From positions 1 through 31,156 of IMG/VR virus record IMGVR_UViG_3300043464_002308: DNA of 31,156 nucleotides. One strand, given 5' to 3'. The notes below the pieces were generated by a model. The model searched no databases and had not been told where the DNA came from. It saw only the letters and a program-made list of their open reading frames with translations. Source of the DNA: a virus. Shown in pieces: positions 6,550 through 12,618 of this stretch. The number at the start of each line of letters is the position of its first letter. Within the stretch, counting starts at the first letter, position 1. The translations under genes were made by a program, and so were the position numbers.

Positions 6550-8514
6550 ATGGCAGTTTCTACACGAGCACAAGTCATCACACGTCGTACATACAACAGA
6601 CCAGTTTCAGACGACGGAAAACAATTTGAAACCTGGCAAGAAACTGTTGCGCGAGTAATTGATCATCAGCAGTGGCTTTGGGAGCGCGCTGTTGGTCGTG
6701 ACCTAAACGACAAGGAATACGCAGAGTTGTACGACTTGGAACAGCTTATGCTAGATCGCAAAGTATCCATGAGCGGTCGTACACTGTGGCTGGGTGGTAC
6801 CAATGTAGCACAGAGTCGCGAAGCCTCACAATTTAATTGTAGCTTTACAGAAGTAGAGACTGTATATGACGTTGTAGACGTTCTGTGGTTGCTACTACAA
6901 GGTTGCGGTGTTGGATTCAAGCCAGTGGTAGGTACTCTAAACGGCTTCAGTAAGCCCATTAAGAATATCAAAGTAGTGCGTAGTGAGCGTACTGAAAAAG
7001 GCGGTAATGAGGACAATGTTGAATATTGGGATCCCGAAACTAAAACTTGGACTATTCAAGTCGGAGATAGTGCAGAGGCTTGGGCAAAGTCTGTGGGTAA
7101 GCTGCTTGCGGGTAAGTTCCCTGCTGATACTCTGGTACTTGATTTTTCACAGTTACGACCTGCTGGTGAAAGGTTAAAAGGCTATGGATGGATTTCGAGT
7201 GGTGATGAGGCTATTAGTGTTGCTTATACTGCTATTGCCAATATTCTTAATGGCCGTGCTGATAGTCTACTTACTAGGATGGATATACTGGACATTGTTA
7301 ACCATCTTGGGACTATTCTCAGCAGTCGTCGTAGTGCCGAAATTGCTCTTTTCGACTACGGACAGCCAGAATGGGAAGAGTTTGCAATTGCTAAGAAAGA
7401 TTGGTGGCTCTACGGAAACAGCCACAGACAGCAATCTAATAACTCACTGGTATTCCAAGAAAAACCACATCGCGAGGACTTGGAAAAGATTTTTCAACTA
7501 ATGTTGGAGGCAGGCGGAAGTGAACCTGGATTCATCAATGCAGTCGAGGCCCGTAGACGCGCACCTTGGTATAAGGGAGCAAATCCCTGCGTCGAAATCC
7601 TACTCGGAAATAAGTCATTTTGCAATCTCACAGAAACAGACATTGCCAAGTTCAAGGGTGACACGGCTGGATTACACGAGGCTATCCGTCTCGCAGCACG
7701 AGCAAATTATCGCCAGACATGCGTTAACCTACTGGATGGTATCCTACAGGAAGCATGGCACCTCAATAACTATTTCTTACGACTATGCGGGGTCGGTCTT
7801 ACAGGAATCGCTAAACGTCCTGACATGACTGGCTATGATTATGAGTATCTCAAACGAACAGCAACAGCAGCAGCTGTGGGCATGGCCCAAGAGCTTGGAC
7901 TACCCAGTCCCAAAAATATCACCTGTGTCAAACCCAGTGGTACTTTGTCAAAAATCATGGACACAACCGAAGGCGTTCACAAGCCATTGGGCAAGTACAT
8001 ATTTAACAACGTACAATTCAGCCGGTACGACCCTATCGTGGAAGTTCTCCGCAGTGCCAACTACAGAGTAATTAATCACCCAACTGACCCTAGCGGAGTG
8101 TTGATTACCTTTCCGGTTGAGTGGCAGGACGTGCCGTTTCATAAAGTAGACGGCAAAGAAGTTAACTTGGATAGCGCAATCGAGCAACTAGAAAAGTATA
8201 AGTTGATTCAGAATAGCTGGACTCAACAAAATACTAGCGTAACTATTAGTTACGATCCTAGTGAAGTACCAGGAATTATTGATTGGTTGCTAAATAACTG
8301 GGATAGTTATGTAGGCGTAAGTTTTATCTATCGCACCGACCCTACAAAAACTGCCAAAGACCTAGGATACCTATACCTGCCACAAGAAGTTGTGGACGAG
8401 CACTCGTACAAAGAGTATGTTCAAAATCTACTGCCTGTGGATATTGACAGTGCAAATAGTTTTGATGAGCTAGTTGATGAAAACTGTGCAACAGGAGCTT
8501 GCCCAATAAAATGA
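6550..8514 (+). CDS. nrdJ: Adenosylcobalamin-dependent (class II) ribonucleoside-triphosphate reductase
   Basis: 654 aa. Reduces ribonucleotides to deoxyribonucleotides using a B12 cofactor as radical source. The active-site pattern is that of the monomeric Lactobacillus leichmannii-type enzyme: C97 ('QFNCSF'), N345-P-C347-V-E349 with the thiyl-radical cysteine and its N/E helpers, C358 exactly 11 residues later, 'KPSGTLS' in the phosphate-binding region, and a C-terminal redox pair C646/C651 that passes electrons from thioredoxin or glutaredoxin. It is somewhat shorter than the 739-aa reference enzyme. AAGGA lies 6 bases before the ATG. Oxygen-independent and needing no small subunit, it depends on host or environmental cobalamin. 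Confidence 0.94.
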   Translation: MAVSTRAQVITRRTYNRPVSDDGKQFETWQETVARVIDHQQWLWERAVGRDLNDKEYAELYDLEQLMLDRKVSMSGRTLWLGGTNVAQSREASQFNCSFTEVETVYDVVDVLWLLLQGCGVGFKPVVGTLNGFSKPIKNIKVVRSERTEKGGNEDNVEYWDPETKTWTIQVGDSAEAWAKSVGKLLAGKFPADTLVLDFSQLRPAGERLKGYGWISSGDEAISVAYTAIANILNGRADSLLTRMDILDIVNHLGTILSSRRSAEIALFDYGQPEWEEFAIAKKDWWLYGNSHRQQSNNSLVFQEKPHREDLEKIFQLMLEAGGSEPGFINAVEARRRAPWYKGANPCVEILLGNKSFCNLTETDIAKFKGDTAGLHEAIRLAARANYRQTCVNLLDGILQEAWHLNNYFLRLCGVGLTGIAKRPDMTGYDYEYLKRTATAAAVGMAQELGLPSPKNITCVKPSGTLSKIMDTTEGVHKPLGKYIFNNVQFSRYDPIVEVLRSANYRVINHPTDPSGVLITFPVEWQDVPFHKVDGKEVNLDSAIEQLEKYKLIQNSWTQQNTSVTISYDPSEVPGIIDWLLNNWDSYVGVSFIYRTDPTKTAKDLGYLYLPQEVVDEHSYKEYVQNLLPVDIDSANSFDELVDENCATGACPIK

Positions 8515-8696
8515 TTGATATTAAAACGCACGTAATTAGAATATCGCTAACGATAGAAGAGGTTAATCAGATATTGACAGCTTTGCAGGAAATGCCTGCA
8601 AAAATCTGTAATCCACTGAGTACCAAAATTCATGTTCAGGCTGAGTCACAAATCCCAAAAGAGGATCAGCTAAAACAAGAAGAAACAGAAAAGTAA
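8511..8696 (+). CDS. Small phage protein (61 aa), unknown function
   Basis: The ATG at 8511 overlaps the nrdJ stop as ATGA, which I prefer over the TTG at 8499. The sequence begins with a beta strand 'KTHVIRISLTIEEVNQILTAL' (two parts: strand then helix) and ends in a polar, Gln/Glu/Lys-rich tail. A short strand followed by '(I/V)EE.N.ILTAL' recurs as a small orphan protein in many tailed phages, but no role is known to me. Last gene of the plus-strand block. Confidence 0.72.
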   Translation: MIDIKTHVIRISLTIEEVNQILTALQEMPAKICNPLSTKIHVQAESQIPKEDQLKQEETEK

Positions 8697-8703
8697 TAAA
8701 AAA

Positions 8704-8737
8704 GCCCAGTAACTTGCGTTACTGGGCTTTTTTTTTT
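8704..8737. terminator. Bidirectional terminator between convergent operons
   Basis: A perfect 10-bp stem, GCCCAGTAAC (8704-8713) and GTTACTGGGC (8718-8727), with a 4-base loop, T10 on the plus side and A-rich sequence before it, so both strands read as hairpin plus U-run. It ends the plus-strand nrdJ operon and the minus-strand phoH operon. Its T-run reaches the stop of the minus-strand gene. The stem core is identical to the terminator at 1431. Confidence 0.93.
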
Positions 8738-9386
8738 ATGTTGGAGTATCTTCGTCGCTATCTTCGTCGTCTACTTCTTCGTCACCATTATGTGGTGTGT
8801 CTGTGTAGCCTTCGTCTAGTTCCTCAAATATCATTACTAGTATATCGCGATACGGCTGGTCGACCTTGTGCAAATCCATAAGGTATACATCTAAATGGCC
8901 GTTTCGTAACAATTCAGCATGATACATAAACTGACCAAATGCGTCTAGCTCTTCACTAATTTCCTCGTTGGCATAGTTTTCAATAGTTTGAGCAGCAGCC
9001 ATGAGTAGTGGTTTAGCTATTTGCATTTTTGTCATGTTTAATAGCTTTAGAGCTTTACCTTCTCGGTCTCGCTGAATTTGATTACGCTTTGATCTGCTCC
9101 AGCTAAAGCCGCCATCCCCGCCCCATAGATCCCAAGCAACTCTCCCCTTACTTGGATACCCTTCTTGACCTGCGTAGAATCCAGTAGCTTTTTTATCTAC
9201 TTCATGTCTACTAAAAAAGCTGTACATACGTAGTACAGTACTAGAGCTAAGCGGCTCCCTATCTTTTAGTTGATTAGCTCTGGCTAAACCTACAAGAGTA
9301 CCGCCAGGCTTACCTTCATCTTTCCATTTTAGTGCTCGCTTAGCAGCGCTAGCCATTCCGCTAGTTGGTTTGTAGGTTTTTGCCAT
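8736..9386 (-). CDS. Conserved phage protein with 'GYPSxGRVAWDLWGGDxG' module (unknown function)
   Basis: 216 aa. The first ~105 residues carry a recognisable phage module: 'SAAKRALKWKDEG' helix, 'GGTLVGLARANQL', 'VLRMYSFFSRHEVDKKA', then 'GYPSKGRVAWDLWGGDGG' and 'WSRSKR'. This module occurs in many phage proteins, sometimes fused to prohead protease or portal-region proteins, but its biochemical role is not known to me. Residues ~110-195 are helical, and the last ~25 are extremely acidic ('EEVDDEDSDEDTPT'). It starts 3 bases after phoH ends with AAAGG upstream, so the two are co-transcribed. DNA or protein binding is possible but unproven. Confidence 0.75.
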   Translation of the reverse strand: MAKTYKPTSGMASAAKRALKWKDEGKPGGTLVGLARANQLKDREPLSSSTVLRMYSFFSRHEVDKKATGFYAGQEGYPSKGRVAWDLWGGDGGFSWSRSKRNQIQRDREGKALKLLNMTKMQIAKPLLMAAAQTIENYANEEISEELDAFGQFMYHAELLRNGHLDVYLMDLHKVDQPYRDILVMIFEELDEGYTDTPHNGDEEVDDEDSDEDTPT

Positions 9387-9389
9387 AAT

Positions 9390-10073
9390 TTACCTTTTAT
9401 ATGCTAAAATAATTTCTTTACACAGTTTGCTGCGAACAATATCATCATCCAAGAACCTTATAATATCTATTCCTGGTATATTTCCGAGCCTATTAATTGC
9501 ATCGCTTAATCCACTATCTGGAATATCTGCCTGATCTGTGTCTCCACTTATAATCATTTTGCAGTTTCTTCCAATTCTACTAAGCAACATTTTCATTTCT
9601 TCACGAGTAGCATTTTGTGCTTCGTCAAGTAAGACCACACAGTTATCAAATGTAGCTCCGCGCATAAAACCAAGAGGTTTAGGCTCTATATTTCTATTTT
9701 TTAGAGCATACTCGTAGAATCCTTTTCCTAGGCTACGACTAAATACTTGATCAAATGGTTCTAAGTATGGGGCATACTTTTCTTCTAGTGTTCCTGGTAA
9801 GAATCCAAGTCCACGACCTGTTTCAACATTTGGCCTTGTTAGTATAATTTTTTGTATGCGGCGGTGAAACAACTCACTTGCAGCATATGTTGCTGCTACA
9901 TAGGTTTTACCAGTACCTGCACTACCAACACCAAATATTATTTGATTTTCATGAATTGCACGTAAATATTCAGCTTGAATAAAATTAAGTGGTTTAACTT
10001 CTTGAAATCCAAATTCAACAGGATTTTCTTCTTTATTAACAGTACGTCTTGCTTTTTTACTGCTACTAGCCAT
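9390..10073 (-). CDS. phoH: PhoH-like ATPase
   Basis: 227 aa. P-loop ATPase of the PhoH family: Walker A GSAGTGKT (50-57), 'ILTRPNVETGRGLGFLPG' region (77-94), Walker B 'VVLLDEAQNA' (D150, E151) and 'ISGDTDQAD' (175-183). Family members are related to the N-terminal helicase domain of RecD-like enzymes and bind RNA or nucleotides; the phage function is unsettled, although phoH is a common gene of marine phages. It has its own strong promoter and an AAGGA ribosome site 6-7 bases before the ATG, and leads a two-gene transcript. Confidence 0.94.
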   Translation of the reverse strand: MASSSKKARRTVNKEENPVEFGFQEVKPLNFIQAEYLRAIHENQIIFGVGSAGTGKTYVAATYAASELFHRRIQKIILTRPNVETGRGLGFLPGTLEEKYAPYLEPFDQVFSRSLGKGFYEYALKNRNIEPKPLGFMRGATFDNCVVLLDEAQNATREEMKMLLSRIGRNCKMIISGDTDQADIPDSGLSDAINRLGNIPGIDIIRFLDDDIVRSKLCKEIILAYKR

Positions 10074-10094
10074 AGGCTTCCTTAGAGCAATTTG

Positions 10095-10136
10095 TAAAAA
10101 GTGGTCTGCTATTTAATAGTTATTATAGCAGACCAC
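10095..10136 (-). terminator. Rho-independent terminator of the minus-strand structural/lysis operon
   Basis: On the minus strand a perfect 12-bp inverted repeat, GTGGTCTGCTAT (10136-10125) and ATAGCAGACCAC (10112-10101), encloses a 12-base loop and is followed by TTTTTA. It begins ~23 bases after the 76-aa gene. The phoH promoter -10 straddles the arm and loop of this hairpin. Confidence 0.82.
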
Positions 10137-10151
10137 CACCCCTAGTGTCAA
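10122..10151 (-). promoter_or_regulatory. Consensus sigma70 promoter for phoH, nested in a terminator
   Basis: On the minus strand TTGACA (10151-10146), an 18-base spacer and TATAAT (10127-10122) preceded by TGC. Both hexamers are perfect. The predicted start (~10115) lies within the hairpin loop, so phoH mRNA would carry only the second arm and escape the terminator. The dyad could also act as an operator covering -10 and +1. Confidence 0.88.
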
Positions 10152-10158
10152 CTATAAA

Positions 10159-10389
10159 TTATTTTTTCTCGGATTTTTTGGCATCCTCGATCTTAGTACC
10201 TTCTAATTTTTTATGAATTTTAACTTCTTTACAAGTTTGTACTGGCTTACCTTGTTTGTCTAAAACTGGTTTGCCTTTATCCATTTTATCGATGCAAACT
10301 TTTTTGGTTTCTGGTTCAGCGGCAAATGCTTGGTATCCAGGATACACAAAGCCTGCTATCATTAATGCTAGCCAAAATGCATTTTTCAT
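10159..10389 (-). CDS. Small exported lysine-rich protein (76 aa)
   Basis: Signal peptide MKNAFWLALMIAGF...QAFA (about residues 1-23, AxA-type cleavage site), then a short, highly charged mature domain with two cysteines (C32, C53) around 'GKPVLDKQGKPVQ'; the cysteines could form a disulfide in the periplasm. The tail is rich in Lys/Glu. Function not recognised. AAGGAT precedes the ATG. It is the last gene of the long minus-strand operon, right behind the probable holin, so an envelope or lysis role is plausible but only inferred. Confidence 0.75.
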   Translation of the reverse strand: MKNAFWLALMIAGFVYPGYQAFAAEPETKKVCIDKMDKGKPVLDKQGKPVQTCKEVKIHKKLEGTKIEDAKKSEKK

Positions 10390-10400
10390 ATTAAATATCC

Positions 10401-10862
10401 TTATATTTCAGGAAAATGTTGTGGAGGAGCTAATTTGCCTCCGTATCCAGCAGATACTTGTGGAGTAGTATCTCTTACAGTATTAGTAGGTGTTTGGCTA
10501 AAGTTTTGCTGCGGAGCACTATACTGTATTTGTTGAGTAGTTGTAGTTACGGTAGTTGGCTGCGGCTGAGAAGCTACGCCGGCCATTTTTTCTTGTCCGC
10601 GACTCCATGCAGTAATACCAAGTACAGCACCCATAGCCATATGGAACAGTCCACCGCCTTGTAGTGTTAGTGGCCCCCATTGACGAAACGCATCATTAGC
10701 TGCTTGTGTTTCCCAAAATTGTACTATGGTAAACATTATAGGGAATATGATAAAATCTGCGGCACAAACGCACATATACATCATAGCCATCATTGGCCGC
10801 CACTTTTTCTGTAACCAACTTTCGGCTTCTTTTGGTTTCTCTTCTTTTACTTCGTCAGACAT
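10401..10862 (-). CDS. Probable holin (three-membrane-segment type)
   Basis: 153 aa from the ATG at 10862, which has AAAAAGG six bases upstream; the in-frame ATG at 10868 would sit directly on that site and is less likely. Charged N-terminus, then 'WLQKKWRPMMAMMYMCVC' leading into hydrophobic segments at ~22-50, a 'WGPLTLQGGG' turn, and a glycine-rich helix 'FHMAMGAVLGITAWSRG' (~72-90). The WRP-start and 'W.PLT...GL' layout resemble phage/GTA 3-TM holins, which make inner-membrane holes at lysis. The Gln/Thr/Pro-rich cytoplasmic tail (~95-150) is unusually long. Endolysin and spanins are in the same operon. Holin is an inference from topology and context. Confidence 0.6.
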   Translation of the reverse strand: MSDEVKEEKPKEAESWLQKKWRPMMAMMYMCVCAADFIIFPIMFTIVQFWETQAANDAFRQWGPLTLQGGGLFHMAMGAVLGITAWSRGQEKMAGVASQPQPTTVTTTTQQIQYSAPQQNFSQTPTNTVRDTTPQVSAGYGGKLAPPQHFPEI

Positions 10863-10980
10863 TGGCATCCTTTTTAAATATGCTAATTACTTTTGACTTC
10901 GCATTTTTAGCCCACTGAGGTTCTGGAAAGTGCCAGCCTATAAAAGCTCCGACTACTAACCAAATTATTGCTTCAATCAT
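10855..10980 (-). CDS. Tiny single-pass membrane protein (41 aa)
   Basis: A complete reading frame too short for usual ORF cutoffs: MIEAIIWLVVGAFIGWHF..., one N-terminal transmembrane helix (~3-18), then 'PEPQWAKNAK' and a lysine-rich end 'SIFKKDANV'. The helix-then-'GW.(F/L)P.P.WAK' arrangement recurs in tiny proteins of T4-like aquatic phages. AAGGA stands 7 bases before the ATG. Its 3' end overlaps the holin-candidate start by 8 bases, suggesting translational coupling; a holin-regulating or antiholin role is possible but unproven. Confidence 0.7.
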   Translation of the reverse strand: MIEAIIWLVVGAFIGWHFPEPQWAKNAKSKVISIFKKDANV

Positions 10981-10990
10981 AGTTGATTCC

Positions 10991-11512
10991 TTATAATACT
11001 ATTGGTAACCACATCCATAGAGCTTGACTTACAAACACACTGCCAATTGCTCCCACTACTACACTAATCCAAAACATAGGCACACTAACTGCTAGTATAC
11101 TTGCTGTTAATAATACGATACCTATTTGTAGAATACTGCCTCCCCAGGTAAACCACGGGCTCTTTTTACGAGCAACTTCTCGTTCAGCTTCTAAGGCTTT
11201 GGCTTTTTCCATTATTTCTTTTTTATCAGCTTCCATACGGGCTGCATCTTTTTCAAACTTTTCCTTGTTAGACGGAATTTTTGATTCAGCAGCACTTGTT
11301 TCGTATAATACCTGACGAACGTTTTTTGCTTGATACCAGGCCCACTGATTATTAGCAGCAATAGTATTATTCATAATTTTACTACTATTTTGTCCACCAA
11401 CCATAGTATTAATAGCTAATAACGCTGCTAATACTACAATTATAAATCCGGCTTTATCTTTAATCTTTGCTTCTCGTTCGCTCCGACTAAGTGGTTTCTT
11501 TTCTTCTAACAT
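10991..11512 (-). CDS. Membrane protein, DUF4337-like (173 aa)
   Basis: One N-terminal transmembrane helix ('GFIIVVLAALLAINTMVGG', ~27-45), a periplasmic or cytoplasmic helical region containing 'NNQWAWYQAKNVRQVLYE' (~55-72), which is the hallmark of DUF4337 proteins, a charged coiled-coil (~85-115), and two C-terminal membrane helices (~123-170). Function of the family is unknown. A strong AAGGAGG ribosome site overlaps the stop codon of the upstream gene. It sits in a run of small membrane genes between endolysin and the probable holin. Confidence 0.78.
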   Translation of the reverse strand: MLEEKKPLSRSEREAKIKDKAGFIIVVLAALLAINTMVGGQNSSKIMNNTIAANNQWAWYQAKNVRQVLYETSAAESKIPSNKEKFEKDAARMEADKKEIMEKAKALEAEREVARKKSPWFTWGGSILQIGIVLLTASILAVSVPMFWISVVVGAIGSVFVSQALWMWLPIVL

Positions 11513-11521
11513 CTGGCCTCC

Positions 11522-12016
11522 TTATCTGCCACAATAATTATGTTTACAATAGTCTAGAAATTCTACAAATCCGAATACAATGGCAGCCAGTACAATTAGA
11601 GAAATTACTATAGCTGCTGTCATTTCTATGTTTTCTTGTAGTTTTCTTTTTTGTTTTGCAGCAGCCTCTTTAACACGTCTGGCTTCGTGAGCTGCTTCAA
11701 TATCCATAGCTGCCGCACGTTGTTTAATCTTATTCCATACGTCTATTTTGCCACTTTGCATAAATAGTAGTTGTAATTCTTTTTCAAACTGCTCAGTTTT
11801 ATGCAGAGCCATCTCTATTTCTATTGCAGCAGCCATACTAGACTTATTTCCGCTAATTTTTGCTTCTACAACTGCCTTGCTAGCCTTACTTTTAGCGTCA
11901 AAATACTTTCCTAGTACTGGGCCTAATGAGGCCACGTCGTCTACTGTACTCGATACTTTTTTAATTAAAGCTACGGCTGACTGTATACCTGCCAGGGCTG
12001 TAATTGGATCAATCAT
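11522..12016 (-). CDS. Tail-anchored helical membrane protein (164 aa)
   Basis: Not recognised as a known family. The first ~45 residues ('ITALAGIQSAVALIKKVSSTVDDV') are amphipathic, followed by a long Ala/Lys/Glu-rich helical region and one strong transmembrane helix near the C-terminus ('TAAIVISLIVLAAIVFGFV', ~133-151), ending in a short Cys/Asn-rich tail with cysteines at 157 and 162. AAGGGG precedes the start. Part of the membrane-gene island downstream of the lysis genes. Confidence 0.75.
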   Translation of the reverse strand: MIDPITALAGIQSAVALIKKVSSTVDDVASLGPVLGKYFDAKSKASKAVVEAKISGNKSSMAAAIEIEMALHKTEQFEKELQLLFMQSGKIDVWNKIKQRAAAMDIEAAHEARRVKEAAAKQKRKLQENIEMTAAIVISLIVLAAIVFGFVEFLDYCKHNYCGR

Positions 12017-12025
12017 ACACGCCCC

Positions 12026-12610
12026 TTATTTATTAGCTAGCGGATTATCGATAGCTTTTTGTATCTTTTGATCTACTTCGCGCTTTAATTGATCGATACC
12101 TTTTTCAGCATCTCGTCTAGCGTCTGCCATTTCTTTGCGAACTGTGATCACCTCTTGACGAGCTTTATCTAAATCTTCGCGTATATCTTTACGAGCTTGT
12201 CGCATTTCTTGCTCAGTTTCACGCTGTGCTTGTTTTACATATCGTTCAATTTGTTCTGTGACAGACTCGTTTCTGCGAATATCACTTTTTAAGTCATTTT
12301 TAATATCACGAGTATAGTCTGTTGTTTTTTGACTATTTTGTTCAATTACCGCTAGTCTCTTGTCAAACTCACTTAAGTCTGGTGCTTCATAACTAGCAAT
12401 CTTTTTCTTCATGTTTTGGTAGTCTTTGTATACTTCAAAGGCCCCATATAGACCACCCAACGCAGAACTTACTATGGTAAAGGCTACCATTAACTTTGCT
12501 GGTGTAAATTCGTAACCACCAATACTAATTACTGTATCTTTACTAGCGTACTTTTTGGCAGCAGCTTCCAGCTTGTCCACCTGATCGTTTAAATTTGTGC
12601 TTTCTGCCAT
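12026..12610 (-). CDS. Membrane-anchored coiled-coil protein (194 aa)
   Basis: One transmembrane segment at ~35-55 ('LMVAFTIVSSALGGLYGAF') followed by a long, highly charged coiled coil (~60-185) with repeated Arg/Lys/Asp/Glu/Gln heptads ('EQEMRQARKDIREDLDKAR'). Unknown function. Such an anchored rod could span the periplasm or act as a scaffold. AGGAG lies upstream of the ATG. Neighbours are the Gln-rich exported protein and other small membrane proteins. Confidence 0.75.
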   Translation of the reverse strand: MAESTNLNDQVDKLEAAAKKYASKDTVISIGGYEFTPAKLMVAFTIVSSALGGLYGAFEVYKDYQNMKKKIASYEAPDLSEFDKRLAVIEQNSQKTTDYTRDIKNDLKSDIRRNESVTEQIERYVKQAQRETEQEMRQARKDIREDLDKARQEVITVRKEMADARRDAEKGIDQLKREVDQKIQKAIDNPLANK

Positions 12611-12618
12611 AATAGCTC

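Noticed and set aside
6666-8187. Several 64-116-aa frames on both strands within nrdJ
   Set aside because: They lie inside a gene with complete catalytic residues and show no ribosome sites or recognisable domains.
8499-8510. TTG start for the small gene after nrdJ
   Set aside because: The ATG at 8511 forms a typical ATGA overlap with the nrdJ stop and starts at the expected N-terminal strand.
10101-10136. Reading the 12-bp dyad only as an operator
   Set aside because: A following U-run and its position after the operon end make a terminator the simpler call; an added operator role is left open in the findings.
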